64,000 nt of DNA from Micromonospora sp. NBC_00421 (GTDB lineage Bacteria; Actinomycetota; Actinomycetes; Mycobacteriales; Micromonosporaceae): NCBI RefSeq assembly GCF_036017915.1, contig NZ_CP107929.1, positions 3,538,001 through 3,602,000 on the forward strand, read 5' to 3'. The notes under the pieces were generated by a model. It searched no databases and was not told the origin of the DNA. It was given only the letters and a program-made list of their open reading frames with translations. Positions 25,053-33,512 of this stretch are shown piece after piece (the first letter of the stretch is position 1; each line of letters starts with the position of its first letter). The translations under genes were made by a program, and so were the position numbers.

Positions 25053-27083
25053 ATGGCTGAGCTGATCGTCTACCGGTCCAACGCCCTGATGTCCGTCAGA
25101 TCGCGGATCGACGCCACCCGGGACGTGGTCATGCCGGTCAACCTGGCGTACGCGGAGAGCATGGTCGGCCTGTGGCACTCCGGCCTGCCCCAGGTGAGCC
25201 TCGTGCCCTCGACCGCGACCGACGCCCAGGTGTGGCCCGTCATGTCCGCCGTCGGCACCAGGATCCACGACACCTCGGACGACAACTGCCCGATCAACAC
25301 CGGCTGGTCGTACGTCGGCGGCAACCACGGCTACAACGTCGGCAACCAGATCGTCGTGACCAACCACGGCAAGACGACCGCCGACGTGGGCTCGCAGTGG
25401 AGCGACGGGACCCGCATCTTCACCCTGCTGGCGGTGACCAACGCCAACAGCCTGCTCTTCGGCAACCCGTACACGATCGTGGACGGCATCGCCCAGGGCG
25501 CCCGGGTCAGGCCGGCCGCGCCGCTCACCCACGTCTCGGGGGCTACCAACCGGACCACCGTGCCGATCACCGGCCTCACCCCCGACGTGCAGATCCGCCC
25601 GGCCACCCACTCCCACACGGTGGCCGTCGAACTCGACGGCCGGCCGGTGCCCGCCGGCCGGTCGACGGGCCAGGAACTGGTGATCCGGGAGTCCTACGTC
25701 ATCCCCACCTACCAGGGGATGATCGACACGGCCCGGGCGCGGATCGGCACCCCTATCGCCACGATCATGCCGCAACTCCCGTCCCTGTGCCGGATCTCGA
25801 ACGAATACCGCTGGTCGCCCGGTGGCAGCCTGATCGTCGCGCAGACGGTCACCGCCCTGAGCCGGTTCACCCTCAACGCGGGGGTCACCCAGTGCGGGCC
25901 GTTGACCCCGGTGGCCGGCGGCACCCGACGGCAGTTCATGCCGAACGTGGGGGTGGCCGGCGGCCTGAACTGGTCCGTCTGGGCGAACATCGACACCCTG
26001 ACGGCGCTCACCGACTTCACCCCGGCGACGCTGCGGAACCGGCTGATGCCGGCGAGCAGCATGACCCAGTGGGTGGTCAGCGGCGGGGGTGTCCAACAGT
26101 GGGGCATCGCCGTCGGGCTGCTGCCGGTCGCGGACGGAGAGCCCGAGATCCGGGTCCGGTACACCACGGCCAAGGGCTGGTTCATCAGCTCCAGCCTCAA
26201 GAAGAACTACCCGCAACTGGTCTGGGGCCGCACCCTGGCCGCCGGCGAGTCGGTGACCGGCACCGCCTACCGCCGCTACCTGGCGCCGCCGTCGACCGCC
26301 ACCGAGATCGTGGTGTCCGCCGACGGCCAGGACTTCGTGGTGATCGAACGGGTCGGCACCGTGGCGCAGGCCGAGATGGCGGTGCCGCAACTGTTCCACC
26401 GGCTGCTGGTCCCGGTCGGCCCGACGAACCTCGACGTGCCGGATCGGGTCACCGTCGACGGCATCCCGTACGCCGTGCCGGTCTCCCCCGGGTACGGGAC
26501 GTGGCGCGCGGAACCCGACCGGGCCGCATCGGGACCGCTACCGGGGGCGACCGGGCCCCGGGGCAGTTACTTCCTCGTCCGGTCCGGCCCGACGCTGAGC
26601 CGCACCTGCACCGGCACCTACCAACGGCTCCTGCTGCACCCGGTCTTCCTGGCCGAACCGACCCCGGTCGACCGGGCCTGTGTGGAGGTCACCGTGGCCG
26701 GCACCGGCGTCCTGCGGCACGGCGTGTACGCCCACGATCCGGCCACCGGACGTCCCGCCGTCCTCGGCCCGATCGCCGACTTCGGCACCGTCGCCGTCAC
26801 CTCGGTCGGGGTGCAGGAGTCCGTGCTGGGCGCTCCCGTGGTGCTGCCCGCCGGCTGGCACTGGTACGCGCACGTCTGGCAGGCCAGCGGCACCACGCCG
26901 CCCGCCGTACGGGCCAGTGGCGTCGGCGCCGCCACCACGCTGAACCTCGGTGCCGGCGCGGCGGCGATGACCGGGGACCGGTTCGGCTACGAGGTGACCG
27001 GGGTGACCGGGGCGCTGGGGGCGATCACGATCAGCGGGGTACACCAGTTCCCCCCGCCGCAGGTGGCGTACCGGCGGGCCTGA
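25053..27083 (+). CDS. Unknown 676-residue beta-rich protein in the exopolysaccharide cluster
   Basis: I cannot assign a family. The sequence is rich in Val, Thr, Gly and Trp and looks all-beta throughout. There is no signal peptide, membrane helix or lipobox. Residues about 60-200 hold Asn/Gly/Trp-rich segments (NTGWSYVGGNHGYNVGNQ, SQWSDGTRIF). The last ~170 residues (from GPRGSYFLVRSGPT to PPPQVAYRRA) resemble the jelly-roll ends of actinophage tail or adhesion proteins, with LPAGWHWYAHVWQASG. ATG 25053 has GGAGG 8 bases upstream; GTG 25044 is inside that element. It is a single-gene plus-strand unit between two minus-strand operons. Glycan binding or hydrolysis is only a guess. Confidence 0.8.
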   Translation: MAELIVYRSNALMSVRSRIDATRDVVMPVNLAYAESMVGLWHSGLPQVSLVPSTATDAQVWPVMSAVGTRIHDTSDDNCPINTGWSYVGGNHGYNVGNQIVVTNHGKTTADVGSQWSDGTRIFTLLAVTNANSLLFGNPYTIVDGIAQGARVRPAAPLTHVSGATNRTTVPITGLTPDVQIRPATHSHTVAVELDGRPVPAGRSTGQELVIRESYVIPTYQGMIDTARARIGTPIATIMPQLPSLCRISNEYRWSPGGSLIVAQTVTALSRFTLNAGVTQCGPLTPVAGGTRRQFMPNVGVAGGLNWSVWANIDTLTALTDFTPATLRNRLMPASSMTQWVVSGGGVQQWGIAVGLLPVADGEPEIRVRYTTAKGWFISSSLKKNYPQLVWGRTLAAGESVTGTAYRRYLAPPSTATEIVVSADGQDFVVIERVGTVAQAEMAVPQLFHRLLVPVGPTNLDVPDRVTVDGIPYAVPVSPGYGTWRAEPDRAASGPLPGATGPRGSYFLVRSGPTLSRTCTGTYQRLLLHPVFLAEPTPVDRACVEVTVAGTGVLRHGVYAHDPATGRPAVLGPIADFGTVAVTSVGVQESVLGAPVVLPAGWHWYAHVWQASGTTPPAVRASGVGAATTLNLGAGAAAMTGDRFGYEVTGVTGALGAITISGVHQFPPPQVAYRRA

Positions 27084-27118
27084 CCGGGTGGCCCGTGCCC
27101 CGGCGGGACCGGCGGGCG

Positions 27119-27673
27119 TCAGCCGGTGGTGACGCCGTAGATCCGCTTCATCGCCGCGTGTTTGGCCGGGACGGGCAGGTGCCCGATGCCCAGCGACTTG
27201 GCCCGCAGCCGTTCGAGGTAATCGTCGGTCGTGCGCACCGGCCGCGCCGGGACCCCGGCCGCCACGGTGTTGTCCGGGATGTCCCGGGTGACGATCGAAC
27301 CGGCCCCGATGACGCACCGGTTTCCGATGGTGACGCCGGCCAGGATCATCGCACGCATGCCGATGTAGACGTCGTCGCCGATGGTGATCGGCGCGGTCCA
27401 GTCGAGGTCGGGGTGGTCCTTGCGCAGGATCAACGTGCCACCGTCGTGCGTGACGAACTGCACCTCGGAGGTGATGAAGACGTTATCGCCGATGGTGATC
27501 AGCCACGGCTCCGAACCGAACATCGCCCGGTTGACCCCGTAGAACCTGACCCGACCGGTCAGGTTGACCCCCAGGGACCGGACGAACGCCTCAGGATCAC
27601 GGGATGCGGCCAGGTGGTCCCGCACTCGCCGGACCATCGTACGAACGCGACTTGGCACTGGGCTGTCCTTCAT
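27119..27673 (-). CDS. Left-handed beta-helix (hexapeptide) acyltransferase
   Basis: This 184-residue protein has the hexapeptide pattern of WcaF/maltose acetyltransferase-type enzymes: ITIGDNVFITSEV, ITIGDDVYIGMRAMILAGVTIGNRCVIGAGSIVTRDI and DNTVAAGVPARPV. The active-site histidine is probably in FVTHDGG. It likely O- or N-acetylates a sugar of the repeat unit or its precursor using acetyl-CoA. It is the second gene of a minus-strand pair, 104 bp after the glycosyltransferase. Alternatively it could be the perosamine N-acetyltransferase, though the NeuD-like protein nearby is a better candidate. Confidence 0.87.
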   Translation of the reverse strand: MKDSPVPSRVRTMVRRVRDHLAASRDPEAFVRSLGVNLTGRVRFYGVNRAMFGSEPWLITIGDNVFITSEVQFVTHDGGTLILRKDHPDLDWTAPITIGDDVYIGMRAMILAGVTIGNRCVIGAGSIVTRDIPDNTVAAGVPARPVRTTDDYLERLRAKSLGIGHLPVPAKHAAMKRIYGVTTG

Positions 27674-27777
27674 CGCAGGGTGCAGGGCTATGGACGACCG
27701 GACCCGCGTACCTGGATCCGGTCATTGAGCCAACGAGCCGGATCCGACCACGGTGACGCAGTTCCCGCGCGAACGGA

Positions 27778-29007
27778 TCAGCGACAGAACCGGCGGGCGT
27801 GCTCCAGCACATTGGGTTCCCGGTTCCGCTGCCGCCAACGCCGGTACCGCCGCCCGGCGGTCCCCTTCGCCTCGGCCCGTTCCCCGGCCGACCGGTCGGC
27901 GAGCAGGTCGAGGACCCGGCTGAGGCCGGCCGCCGTCGCCGGCCGGACCACCACCCCGCCGGTGTCGACGATCAGCTTGCTGAACGGCGTGTTGTCCGAA
28001 CAGATGACCGGGCAGCCGGAGGCCAGGCTCTCCAGGATCACGTGGCCGAAGTTCTCGCCGAGGGTGGGGAAGAGGAAGGCGTCGTACCGGCTGAAGGTCG
28101 GCATGACGTCCGCCGCCGCGAGTTCGCCGAGGTAACGGACCCAGACGTGACCGGGCATGGCCGCGATGATCTGTTGGCAGCGCGACCAGTAGGGCGCGTC
28201 CTCCGGCGGGCCGAAGATGTCGAACTCCACCGGCCGGGTGGTCCCGGCCACCGCCTCCAGCGCCATGGACAGGTTCTTCATCGGCGAGATCCGGCCGACG
28301 AAGACCAACCGCAGCGGCCCGTCGTGTGCGACTACCGGTGGAGCCGGATGCTCCGGGATCGGGCTCTCGTTGCCGTTCACCATCACCTGCGCCCACGGCA
28401 GGTTCGCCCGGATCTGCTTCTCCTCCAGCTCACTGCACGCCTGCCAGCGCACCCGCAGCCAGCGCAGCAGCGGTGCCCACAGCGCCAGGAAGAGCCGCTT
28501 CTTGAGGGCCCGGATCGCGAGGGCGCCGGGCGACAACTCGCCGCGCGGGGCGACCAGGATGGCCCCGACGCGCACCAGACGCAGCGCCACCGCCAGGATC
28601 GACACCACCGAGAACGGCGACCAGATGCTGTTGACGTAGAGCAGGTCGATCGGGCGGGAGCGGACATGCCGGATCAGTCGGACCCAGTGCCGCGGTGCCC
28701 GCGGGTCCAGATAGAACACGGCGGAGCGGTCGTCGCGCCGCAGCAACCGTCCGGACAGCCCGGGGTAGGGTGCTGGCGAGTGGAGATCCCGGTCCCGGGT
28801 GATCAGGGTGACGTCGAGGTCCCCCGGCAGGGTGTCCAGGATGAAACGTAGGGAACGGATCGGGCCACCACCACGGAAGCCCGGTTCGAACACACCTGCG
28901 GTCGCGACCACCCGGTAGTTGCCCGTGGTCCCGGCGGGCCGGACCGCCCGCTTCGGCGACGTCGCAGCGGCGTCGTCGCGGGGGCGGGTTCTTGTCAGCT
29001 TCACCAT
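27778..29007 (-). CDS. Glycosyltransferase, GT4 family (paralogue of the gene at 31077)
   Basis: This 409-residue GT-B enzyme has GFRGGGPIRSLRFILD in the acceptor domain, VTLITRDRDLHSPAPYPGLSG, LVFVGRISPMKNLSMALEAV in the donor domain, and PTLGENFGHVILESLASGCPVICSD as the E-x7-E motif. It shares these blocks and overall length with the transferase at 31077-32318, so the two arose by duplication. It probably adds a sugar to the repeat unit. ATG 29007 has AAGGTGGG upstream; GTG codons a few residues earlier are possible. Confidence 0.87.
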   Translation of the reverse strand: MVKLTRTRPRDDAAATSPKRAVRPAGTTGNYRVVATAGVFEPGFRGGGPIRSLRFILDTLPGDLDVTLITRDRDLHSPAPYPGLSGRLLRRDDRSAVFYLDPRAPRHWVRLIRHVRSRPIDLLYVNSIWSPFSVVSILAVALRLVRVGAILVAPRGELSPGALAIRALKKRLFLALWAPLLRWLRVRWQACSELEEKQIRANLPWAQVMVNGNESPIPEHPAPPVVAHDGPLRLVFVGRISPMKNLSMALEAVAGTTRPVEFDIFGPPEDAPYWSRCQQIIAAMPGHVWVRYLGELAAADVMPTFSRYDAFLFPTLGENFGHVILESLASGCPVICSDNTPFSKLIVDTGGVVVRPATAAGLSRVLDLLADRSAGERAEAKGTAGRRYRRWRQRNREPNVLEHARRFCR

Positions 29008-29186
29008 CGGGCCCACCTTCACCGTGCCGTCCGCGGATCGGCACTCCACCTGAGTATCGGGAACGCAATGACAGCGAGGAGGGCGTCGGAAGCCGTCGGG
29101 CGCGGCCCGTACCGGATGCCCTCGCGACCTACGGACACCGGCCACCGCTGCCCTGCCGGCGCGGTCGGTGCCGCGGGGGGGTCCGG

Positions 29187-29960
29187 ATGACGGAGAGCGA
29201 CAGGCGTTCTCCGTGGCCGAAGGAGCAGCGGTTGACTACCGACGTGGTAATCGTAGGTGTGGGCGGGATGGGCCGTGAGATATACGGCGTAATTCGACTG
29301 CTGAACGCCCGGCCGGTCGACGGGACCGGATGGCGGGTGCTCGGCTTCGTCGACGACCACCCCACCGAGCCCAACGTGGAACTCGTGCGACGGCTCGGTG
29401 TCCCCTTCCTCGGGCCGACCCGCTGGCTGGCCGGACAGCCGTCCACCACCCGGGTGGCGCTGGGCGTGGGACACCCCCGGCTGCGTCGCGAGACCGACCA
29501 GGTCCTCGCCCGGTACGGGCTGCCCGCCGCCACAGTGGTGCATCCGGCTGCGGAGATCGGCCCGGACTGCGTCTTCCGGGAGGGCCTGTTCGCGGCGGGC
29601 GGTGCCAGGGTGACGACGAACGTGGTGCTGGGCCGGCATGTGCACCTCAATCAGAACTGCACCGTGGGCCACGACGCGGTCCTCGGCGACCATGTCTCGG
29701 TCAACCCCCTCGCCGCGGTCTCCGGCTACTGCCGGCTGGGTGACGGCGTCATGGTGGGCACCACCGCCGCCGTCCTGCCGAGGCTGACGGTCGGCCGGGA
29801 CGCCGTGGTGGGCGCGGGCGCGTGCGTGACCCGGGACGTCCCGGCGGGCGCGGTGGTCACCGGCGTGCCGGCCCGGCCGGTGGACCGGTCAGCGGCGGAT
29901 GCCCGCCCAGTCGTGGTGCCTGCGCACGGTCGAGAGGATGAAGTCGACCACCCGGCGTGA
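29187..29960 (+). CDS. NeuD/PglD/PerB-like sugar O/N-acyltransferase
   Basis: The 257-residue protein has the two-domain plan of this family. An N-terminal Rossmann-like domain (DVVIVGVGGMGREIYGVI, then VLGFVDDHP) is followed by a left-handed beta-helix (HVHLNQNCTVGHDAVLGDHVSV and later repeats). The His in TVGHD is the expected catalytic base, and VVTGVPARPV is the family C-terminus. Members acetylate sialic acid (NeuD), the bacillosamine precursor (PglD) or GDP-perosamine (PerB). The perosamine-synthase-like gene in the same cluster makes PerB-type N-acetylation attractive but unproven. ATG 29187 follows a G-rich site. Its last 72 bp overlap the convergent 2-epimerase. Confidence 0.85.
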   Translation: MTESDRRSPWPKEQRLTTDVVIVGVGGMGREIYGVIRLLNARPVDGTGWRVLGFVDDHPTEPNVELVRRLGVPFLGPTRWLAGQPSTTRVALGVGHPRLRRETDQVLARYGLPAATVVHPAAEIGPDCVFREGLFAAGGARVTTNVVLGRHVHLNQNCTVGHDAVLGDHVSVNPLAAVSGYCRLGDGVMVGTTAAVLPRLTVGRDAVVGAGACVTRDVPAGAVVTGVPARPVDRSAADARPVVVPAHGREDEVDHPA

Positions 29961-31013
29961 CGTGTCCGGGACCTGGTAGTCGAGCGGGCAGGTGACCGGG
30001 CCGGCCGTCACCTGGGCCACCACGACCCGCACCCCCTCCACCACACCGGCCGGGTCCAGACCCGTCATCACGATCGCCCCGCAGTCCAGCGCCTCGGGGC
30101 GCTCGATGGACTCGCGCAGGGTCACCGCCGCAAACCCGAGAATCGCCGCCTCCTCGCTGACGGTGCCGCTGTCGGACAGCGTGCACCGGGCGTGCTGTTG
30201 CAGGGTGACGTAGTCGAAGAAGCCGAACGGCTCGTGGAAGGTGATGCCGTCCAGGAGCGTGCCGTCGACGGCGAGCGACTCCAGGCGCTTGCGGGTACGC
30301 GGGTGGGTGGAGACCAGCAGCGGCAGTCGCCACTCGTCCCGTACGGCGCAGAGGCAGTCCAGCAGCCGGCGGAGTCGGTCCGGGTGGTCGACGTTCTCCT
30401 CCCGGTGCGCGCTGACGACGAAGTAGCCGCCCGGTTCGAGTTCGAGCTGCGCCAGGACGGTGGACCGCTCGATCTGCGGGCGGTAGTGGGCGAGCACCTC
30501 CCGCATGGGTGAGCCGGTGTGCAGGATCCGGCGGGGATGCAGCCCTTCGGCGAGCAGGTTGCGCCGGGCGTGCTCGGAGTAGACCAGGTTGAAGTCGGCG
30601 ACATGGTCGACCAACCGGCGGTTGGTCTCCTCCGGGACGTTCAGGTCGAAGCAGCGGTTGCCCGCCTCCATGTGATAGACGGGAACCTTCATCCGTCGCG
30701 CCATCAGCGCCGAGATGGCGCTGTTGGTGTCGCCGAGCACCAGCAGCGCGTCCGGACGCAGCTCACCGATCGCCTGCTCGGTGCCGACCAGCACGGCACC
30801 GAGCAGGCTGCCGAGCGACCGGGTGTCGGCCCGCAGGAATCGGTCGGGCGGCCGGACGCCCAACTCGGTGAAGAAGATGTCGGACAGCGCGGGATCCCAG
30901 TTCTGTCCCGTGTGCACCAGCGTGTGCTCCACGGTCCGGTCCAACGTGTCGATCACCCGGGCCAGCCGGATGATCTCCGGCCTGGTCCCGACGACGGTCA
31001 TCACCCGGGTCAC
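29889..31013 (-). CDS. Non-hydrolysing UDP-HexNAc 2-epimerase (FnlC/CapG/WbvD type)
   Basis: This enzyme inverts C2 of a UDP-HexNAc. The 374-residue protein starts TVVGTRPEIIRLARVI and has VHTGQNWD, VLGDTNSA, HMEAGNRCFDLNVPEETNRR and SAHREENVD. SDSGTVSEEAAILGF follows. The EAGNRCFDLNVPEE block is typical of the FnlC/CapG subgroup that makes UDP-L-FucNAc or UDP-L-QuiNAc, rather than WecB, which makes UDP-ManNAc. It therefore completes the pathway begun by the genes at 16186 and 17226, although it sits 11 kb away on the other strand. It lies 63 bp after the glycosyltransferase at 31077. Confidence 0.9.
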   Translation of the reverse strand: MTRVMTVVGTRPEIIRLARVIDTLDRTVEHTLVHTGQNWDPALSDIFFTELGVRPPDRFLRADTRSLGSLLGAVLVGTEQAIGELRPDALLVLGDTNSAISALMARRMKVPVYHMEAGNRCFDLNVPEETNRRLVDHVADFNLVYSEHARRNLLAEGLHPRRILHTGSPMREVLAHYRPQIERSTVLAQLELEPGGYFVVSAHREENVDHPDRLRRLLDCLCAVRDEWRLPLLVSTHPRTRKRLESLAVDGTLLDGITFHEPFGFFDYVTLQQHARCTLSDSGTVSEEAAILGFAAVTLRESIERPEALDCGAIVMTGLDPAGVVEGVRVVVAQVTAGPVTCPLDYQVPDTSRRVVDFILSTVRRHHDWAGIRR

Positions 31014-31076
31014 TGCACGCCTCCTCGTAGTCGATGGTGGGGTTCGGAGCGCCGCCCGGCGGGCGGCGGGTCGGTC

Positions 31077-32318
31077 TCACGACGATCGGCCCTGTGGAGG
31101 CACCCGGCACACCGGGTCGTCGATCGCCTGCCGTGCCTGGTCGAGAACGCTGATCAGCGGCCGGCTGGCCCGCCACCGGCGGTAGGCGTTCCCCGCCGCC
31201 ACCCGGGCCGCCTGCCGCTGTGCGGGCGAGGCTGCGGCGAGCCGGGTGACCAGCGCGCCCAACGCCGCCGGGGTCAGCTCGGTGAGGACCTGCCCGCCAC
31301 CGTCGCGCAGCACGGACGTCCACGGTGTCCGGTCCGAGCAGATCACCGGGCAGCACGCCGCCAGGCTCTCCGCGATGGCGTTGCCGAAGTTCTCACCCCG
31401 GGTGGGCAGGACGAACGCGTCATACCGGGAGAAGGTCTCGCCTACCTGCTCGGGGCGCAACTCTCCCCGGTAGCTGACCACGGACGGGTCCGGCAGGGCC
31501 GCTCGTAGCTGCACGCAGCGCTGCCAGTACTTCGCGTCCTCCAACGGGCCGTAGATGTCGAGCCGCACCCGGGCCCGCACCTGGGCGAGTGCGGCGAGCA
31601 GCAGGTCCAGGTTCTTTATCGGTGAGATCCGTCCGATGAAGACCAGTCGCGCGTGGTCGGTCGCCGGCAGTTCGGCCGGCGCGTGACGCGGCTCCGGGCC
31701 ACTGGCGATCGCGACGACACCGATCCGGGCCCGGGGCAGCGCCCGCCGGATGTCGACGGCCTCCAGCGGCGTGCTGGCGTGCCACAGCACCCTGGGCCCC
31801 CGCAGCATCCACCGCCAGCCGGCCAGGAACATCCGCTTTCGGGCCCGGTGCAGGCCGAGAGCGGCCACACCGAACTCGCCCCGTGGAGCCACCAGGATGC
31901 GATCCACCCGCAACAGGCCGAGCCGGGCCGCGACGATGGGCAGGATCGAGAAGGTCGACCAGACGCTGTTCACGTAGAGCAGGTCGAATCGCACCGGCCG
32001 CAGGGAACGCCAGAGCGTCCGCCAGTGCGCCGGGTGTCGGACACCGAGGTAGAAGATGCTCGTCCGGCCACGTCGCACCCAGGTGCCGGAGAGCCCGGAG
32101 TAGGGATCGCTGGCGCCGAGGTCGCGGTCCCGGGTCAGCAGGGTCGTCGAGACGTCGGCGCTGGCCGTTGCGAGCACGTCGGAGATGGAGCGGACCGGGC
32201 CTCCGGCACGCCAGCCCGGGCTGAAGTAGCTCGCTGTGACCAGGACTCGGAACTTCCCCCTGCCGACACCCGCCGACCGTGTTCTCACGTCCGCCGCGGG
32301 GGTGGTGTCGCTGGCCAT
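31077..32318 (-). CDS. Glycosyltransferase, GT4 family (paralogue of the gene at 27778)
   Basis: This 413-residue GT-B enzyme has GWRAGGPVRSISDVL, TTLLTRDRDLGASDPYSGLSG, LVFIGRISPIKNLDLLLAAL and PTRGENFGNAIAESLAACCPVICSD. These match the transferase at 27778-29007 block by block. It probably forms one glycosidic bond of the repeat unit. ATG 32318 is preceded on the minus strand by GAGCGAGGAGCGAGG. It is transcribed away from gmd and lies directly upstream of the 2-epimerase, so the two are likely co-transcribed. Confidence 0.87.
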   Translation of the reverse strand: MASDTTPAADVRTRSAGVGRGKFRVLVTASYFSPGWRAGGPVRSISDVLATASADVSTTLLTRDRDLGASDPYSGLSGTWVRRGRTSIFYLGVRHPAHWRTLWRSLRPVRFDLLYVNSVWSTFSILPIVAARLGLLRVDRILVAPRGEFGVAALGLHRARKRMFLAGWRWMLRGPRVLWHASTPLEAVDIRRALPRARIGVVAIASGPEPRHAPAELPATDHARLVFIGRISPIKNLDLLLAALAQVRARVRLDIYGPLEDAKYWQRCVQLRAALPDPSVVSYRGELRPEQVGETFSRYDAFVLPTRGENFGNAIAESLAACCPVICSDRTPWTSVLRDGGGQVLTELTPAALGALVTRLAAASPAQRQAARVAAGNAYRRWRASRPLISVLDQARQAIDDPVCRVPPQGRSS

Positions 32319-32449
32319 CCTCGCTCCTCGCTCAAGAGGTGGAACTGAGTGGGCCAACGAGCGAACGGCCATTCAGTGACTGCGCCTCGCAATTTAATCC
32401 AATTCGCCGCCACGGCCCGAATAATGGCGGCCGGCCGCCCGAATCAAGG

Positions 32450-32455
32450 TATAAG
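32450..32455 (+). promoter_or_regulatory. Possible -10 box TATAAG upstream of gmd
   Basis: TATAAG lies 44 bp before the gmd ATG in an unusually AT-rich patch (about 32385-32460) between divergent genes. No clear -35 is visible. GAGAGGA at 32487-32493 is the gmd ribosome-binding site. Confidence 0.4.
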
Positions 32456-32498
32456 GATGTCGCGGAAAAAGTCCCTGGCGCAGCACGAGAGGATCTCC

Positions 32499-33512
32499 AT
32501 GTCGCGAGTGGCACTCATATCCGGCACCACCGGCCAGGACGGCAGCTACCTGGCAGAGTTCCTGCTCGACAAGGGATACACGGTGCACGGAATAAAGCGA
32601 AGGTCGTCCTCGTTCAACACCGAACGGATCGACGGAGTCGACGTCCATCCCCGCAGTGGCGACGCACGCCTTTTCCTCCATTACAGCGACCTGTCCGACC
32701 CGGCCTCGCTGACCTCGCTGATCCGGGATATCCGGCCCGACGAGATCTACAATCTCGGCGCGCAGAGCCACGTGCGGGTCTCCTTCGACATCCCGGGTTA
32801 CACCGCGGACGTCACCGGGCTGGGCGCCCTGCGGATGCTCGAGGCGGCGCGGGCGGCCGACCTCGACTGCCGCTTCTACCAGGCGTCCTCCTCGGAGATG
32901 TTCGGCTCCACCCCGCCCCCGCAGCGCGAGCAGACCCCGTTCCACCCCCGCAGCCCCTACGCGTGCGCCAAGGTCTACGCCTTCTGGTCGGCGGTCAACT
33001 ACCGCGAGTCGTGGGACATGTTCTGCGTCAACGGCATCCTGTTCAACCACGAGAGCCCCCGGCGGGGCGAGAACTTCGTCACTCGCAAGATCACCCGCGC
33101 GGTGGCCAGGATCGAGGCCGGCATCCAGGACAAGCTCTACCTGGGCAACCTCGACGCCGTCCGGGACTGGGGTTACGCCCCGGAGTACGTCGAGGCGATG
33201 TGGCTGGCCCTGCAGCAGGACACCCCGCAGGACTACGTGGTGGCCACCGGCGAGGGGCACACCGTACGCGAGTTCGTCCAGGCCGCCTTCGACCGGGTCG
33301 GGCTGGACTGGCAACGGTACGTGGAGATCGACCCCGCCTACTTCCGGCCCGCCGAGGTCGACGCGCTCATCGGCGACTACTCCAAGGCCCGGCGGCACCT
33401 GGGCTGGGCACCGAAGACCCTGTTCGGCGACCTGGTACGGGTGATGGTGGACGCCGACCGACAACTCCTGGAAGACGAGCGGATGGGACGCCTCGTGCGG
33501 GTGGACCGATGA
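32499..33512 (+). CDS. gmd: GDP-mannose 4,6-dehydratase
   Basis: This enzyme converts GDP-D-mannose to GDP-4-keto-6-deoxy-D-mannose, the branch point to GDP-fucose, GDP-rhamnose and GDP-perosamine. The 337-residue protein has [16 protein letters not shown] at the N-terminus, [12 protein letters not shown] (NADP binding), and [10 protein letters not shown] with the active-site Ser/Glu. SPYACAK (Tyr/Lys) and [17 protein letters not shown] also match. The Thr of the common STSE motif is Ser here, which is conservative. ATG 32499 was chosen over upstream in-frame starts because GAGAGGA precedes it and the protein begins at the usual family position. It overlaps the next gene by ATGA. Confidence 0.95.
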   Translation: MSRVALISGTTGQDGSYLAEFLLDKGYTVHGIKRRSSSFNTERIDGVDVHPRSGDARLFLHYSDLSDPASLTSLIRDIRPDEIYNLGAQSHVRVSFDIPGYTADVTGLGALRMLEAARAADLDCRFYQASSSEMFGSTPPPQREQTPFHPRSPYACAKVYAFWSAVNYRESWDMFCVNGILFNHESPRRGENFVTRKITRAVARIEAGIQDKLYLGNLDAVRDWGYAPEYVEAMWLALQQDTPQDYVVATGEGHTVREFVQAAFDRVGLDWQRYVEIDPAYFRPAEVDALIGDYSKARRHLGWAPKTLFGDLVRVMVDADRQLLEDERMGRLVRVDR

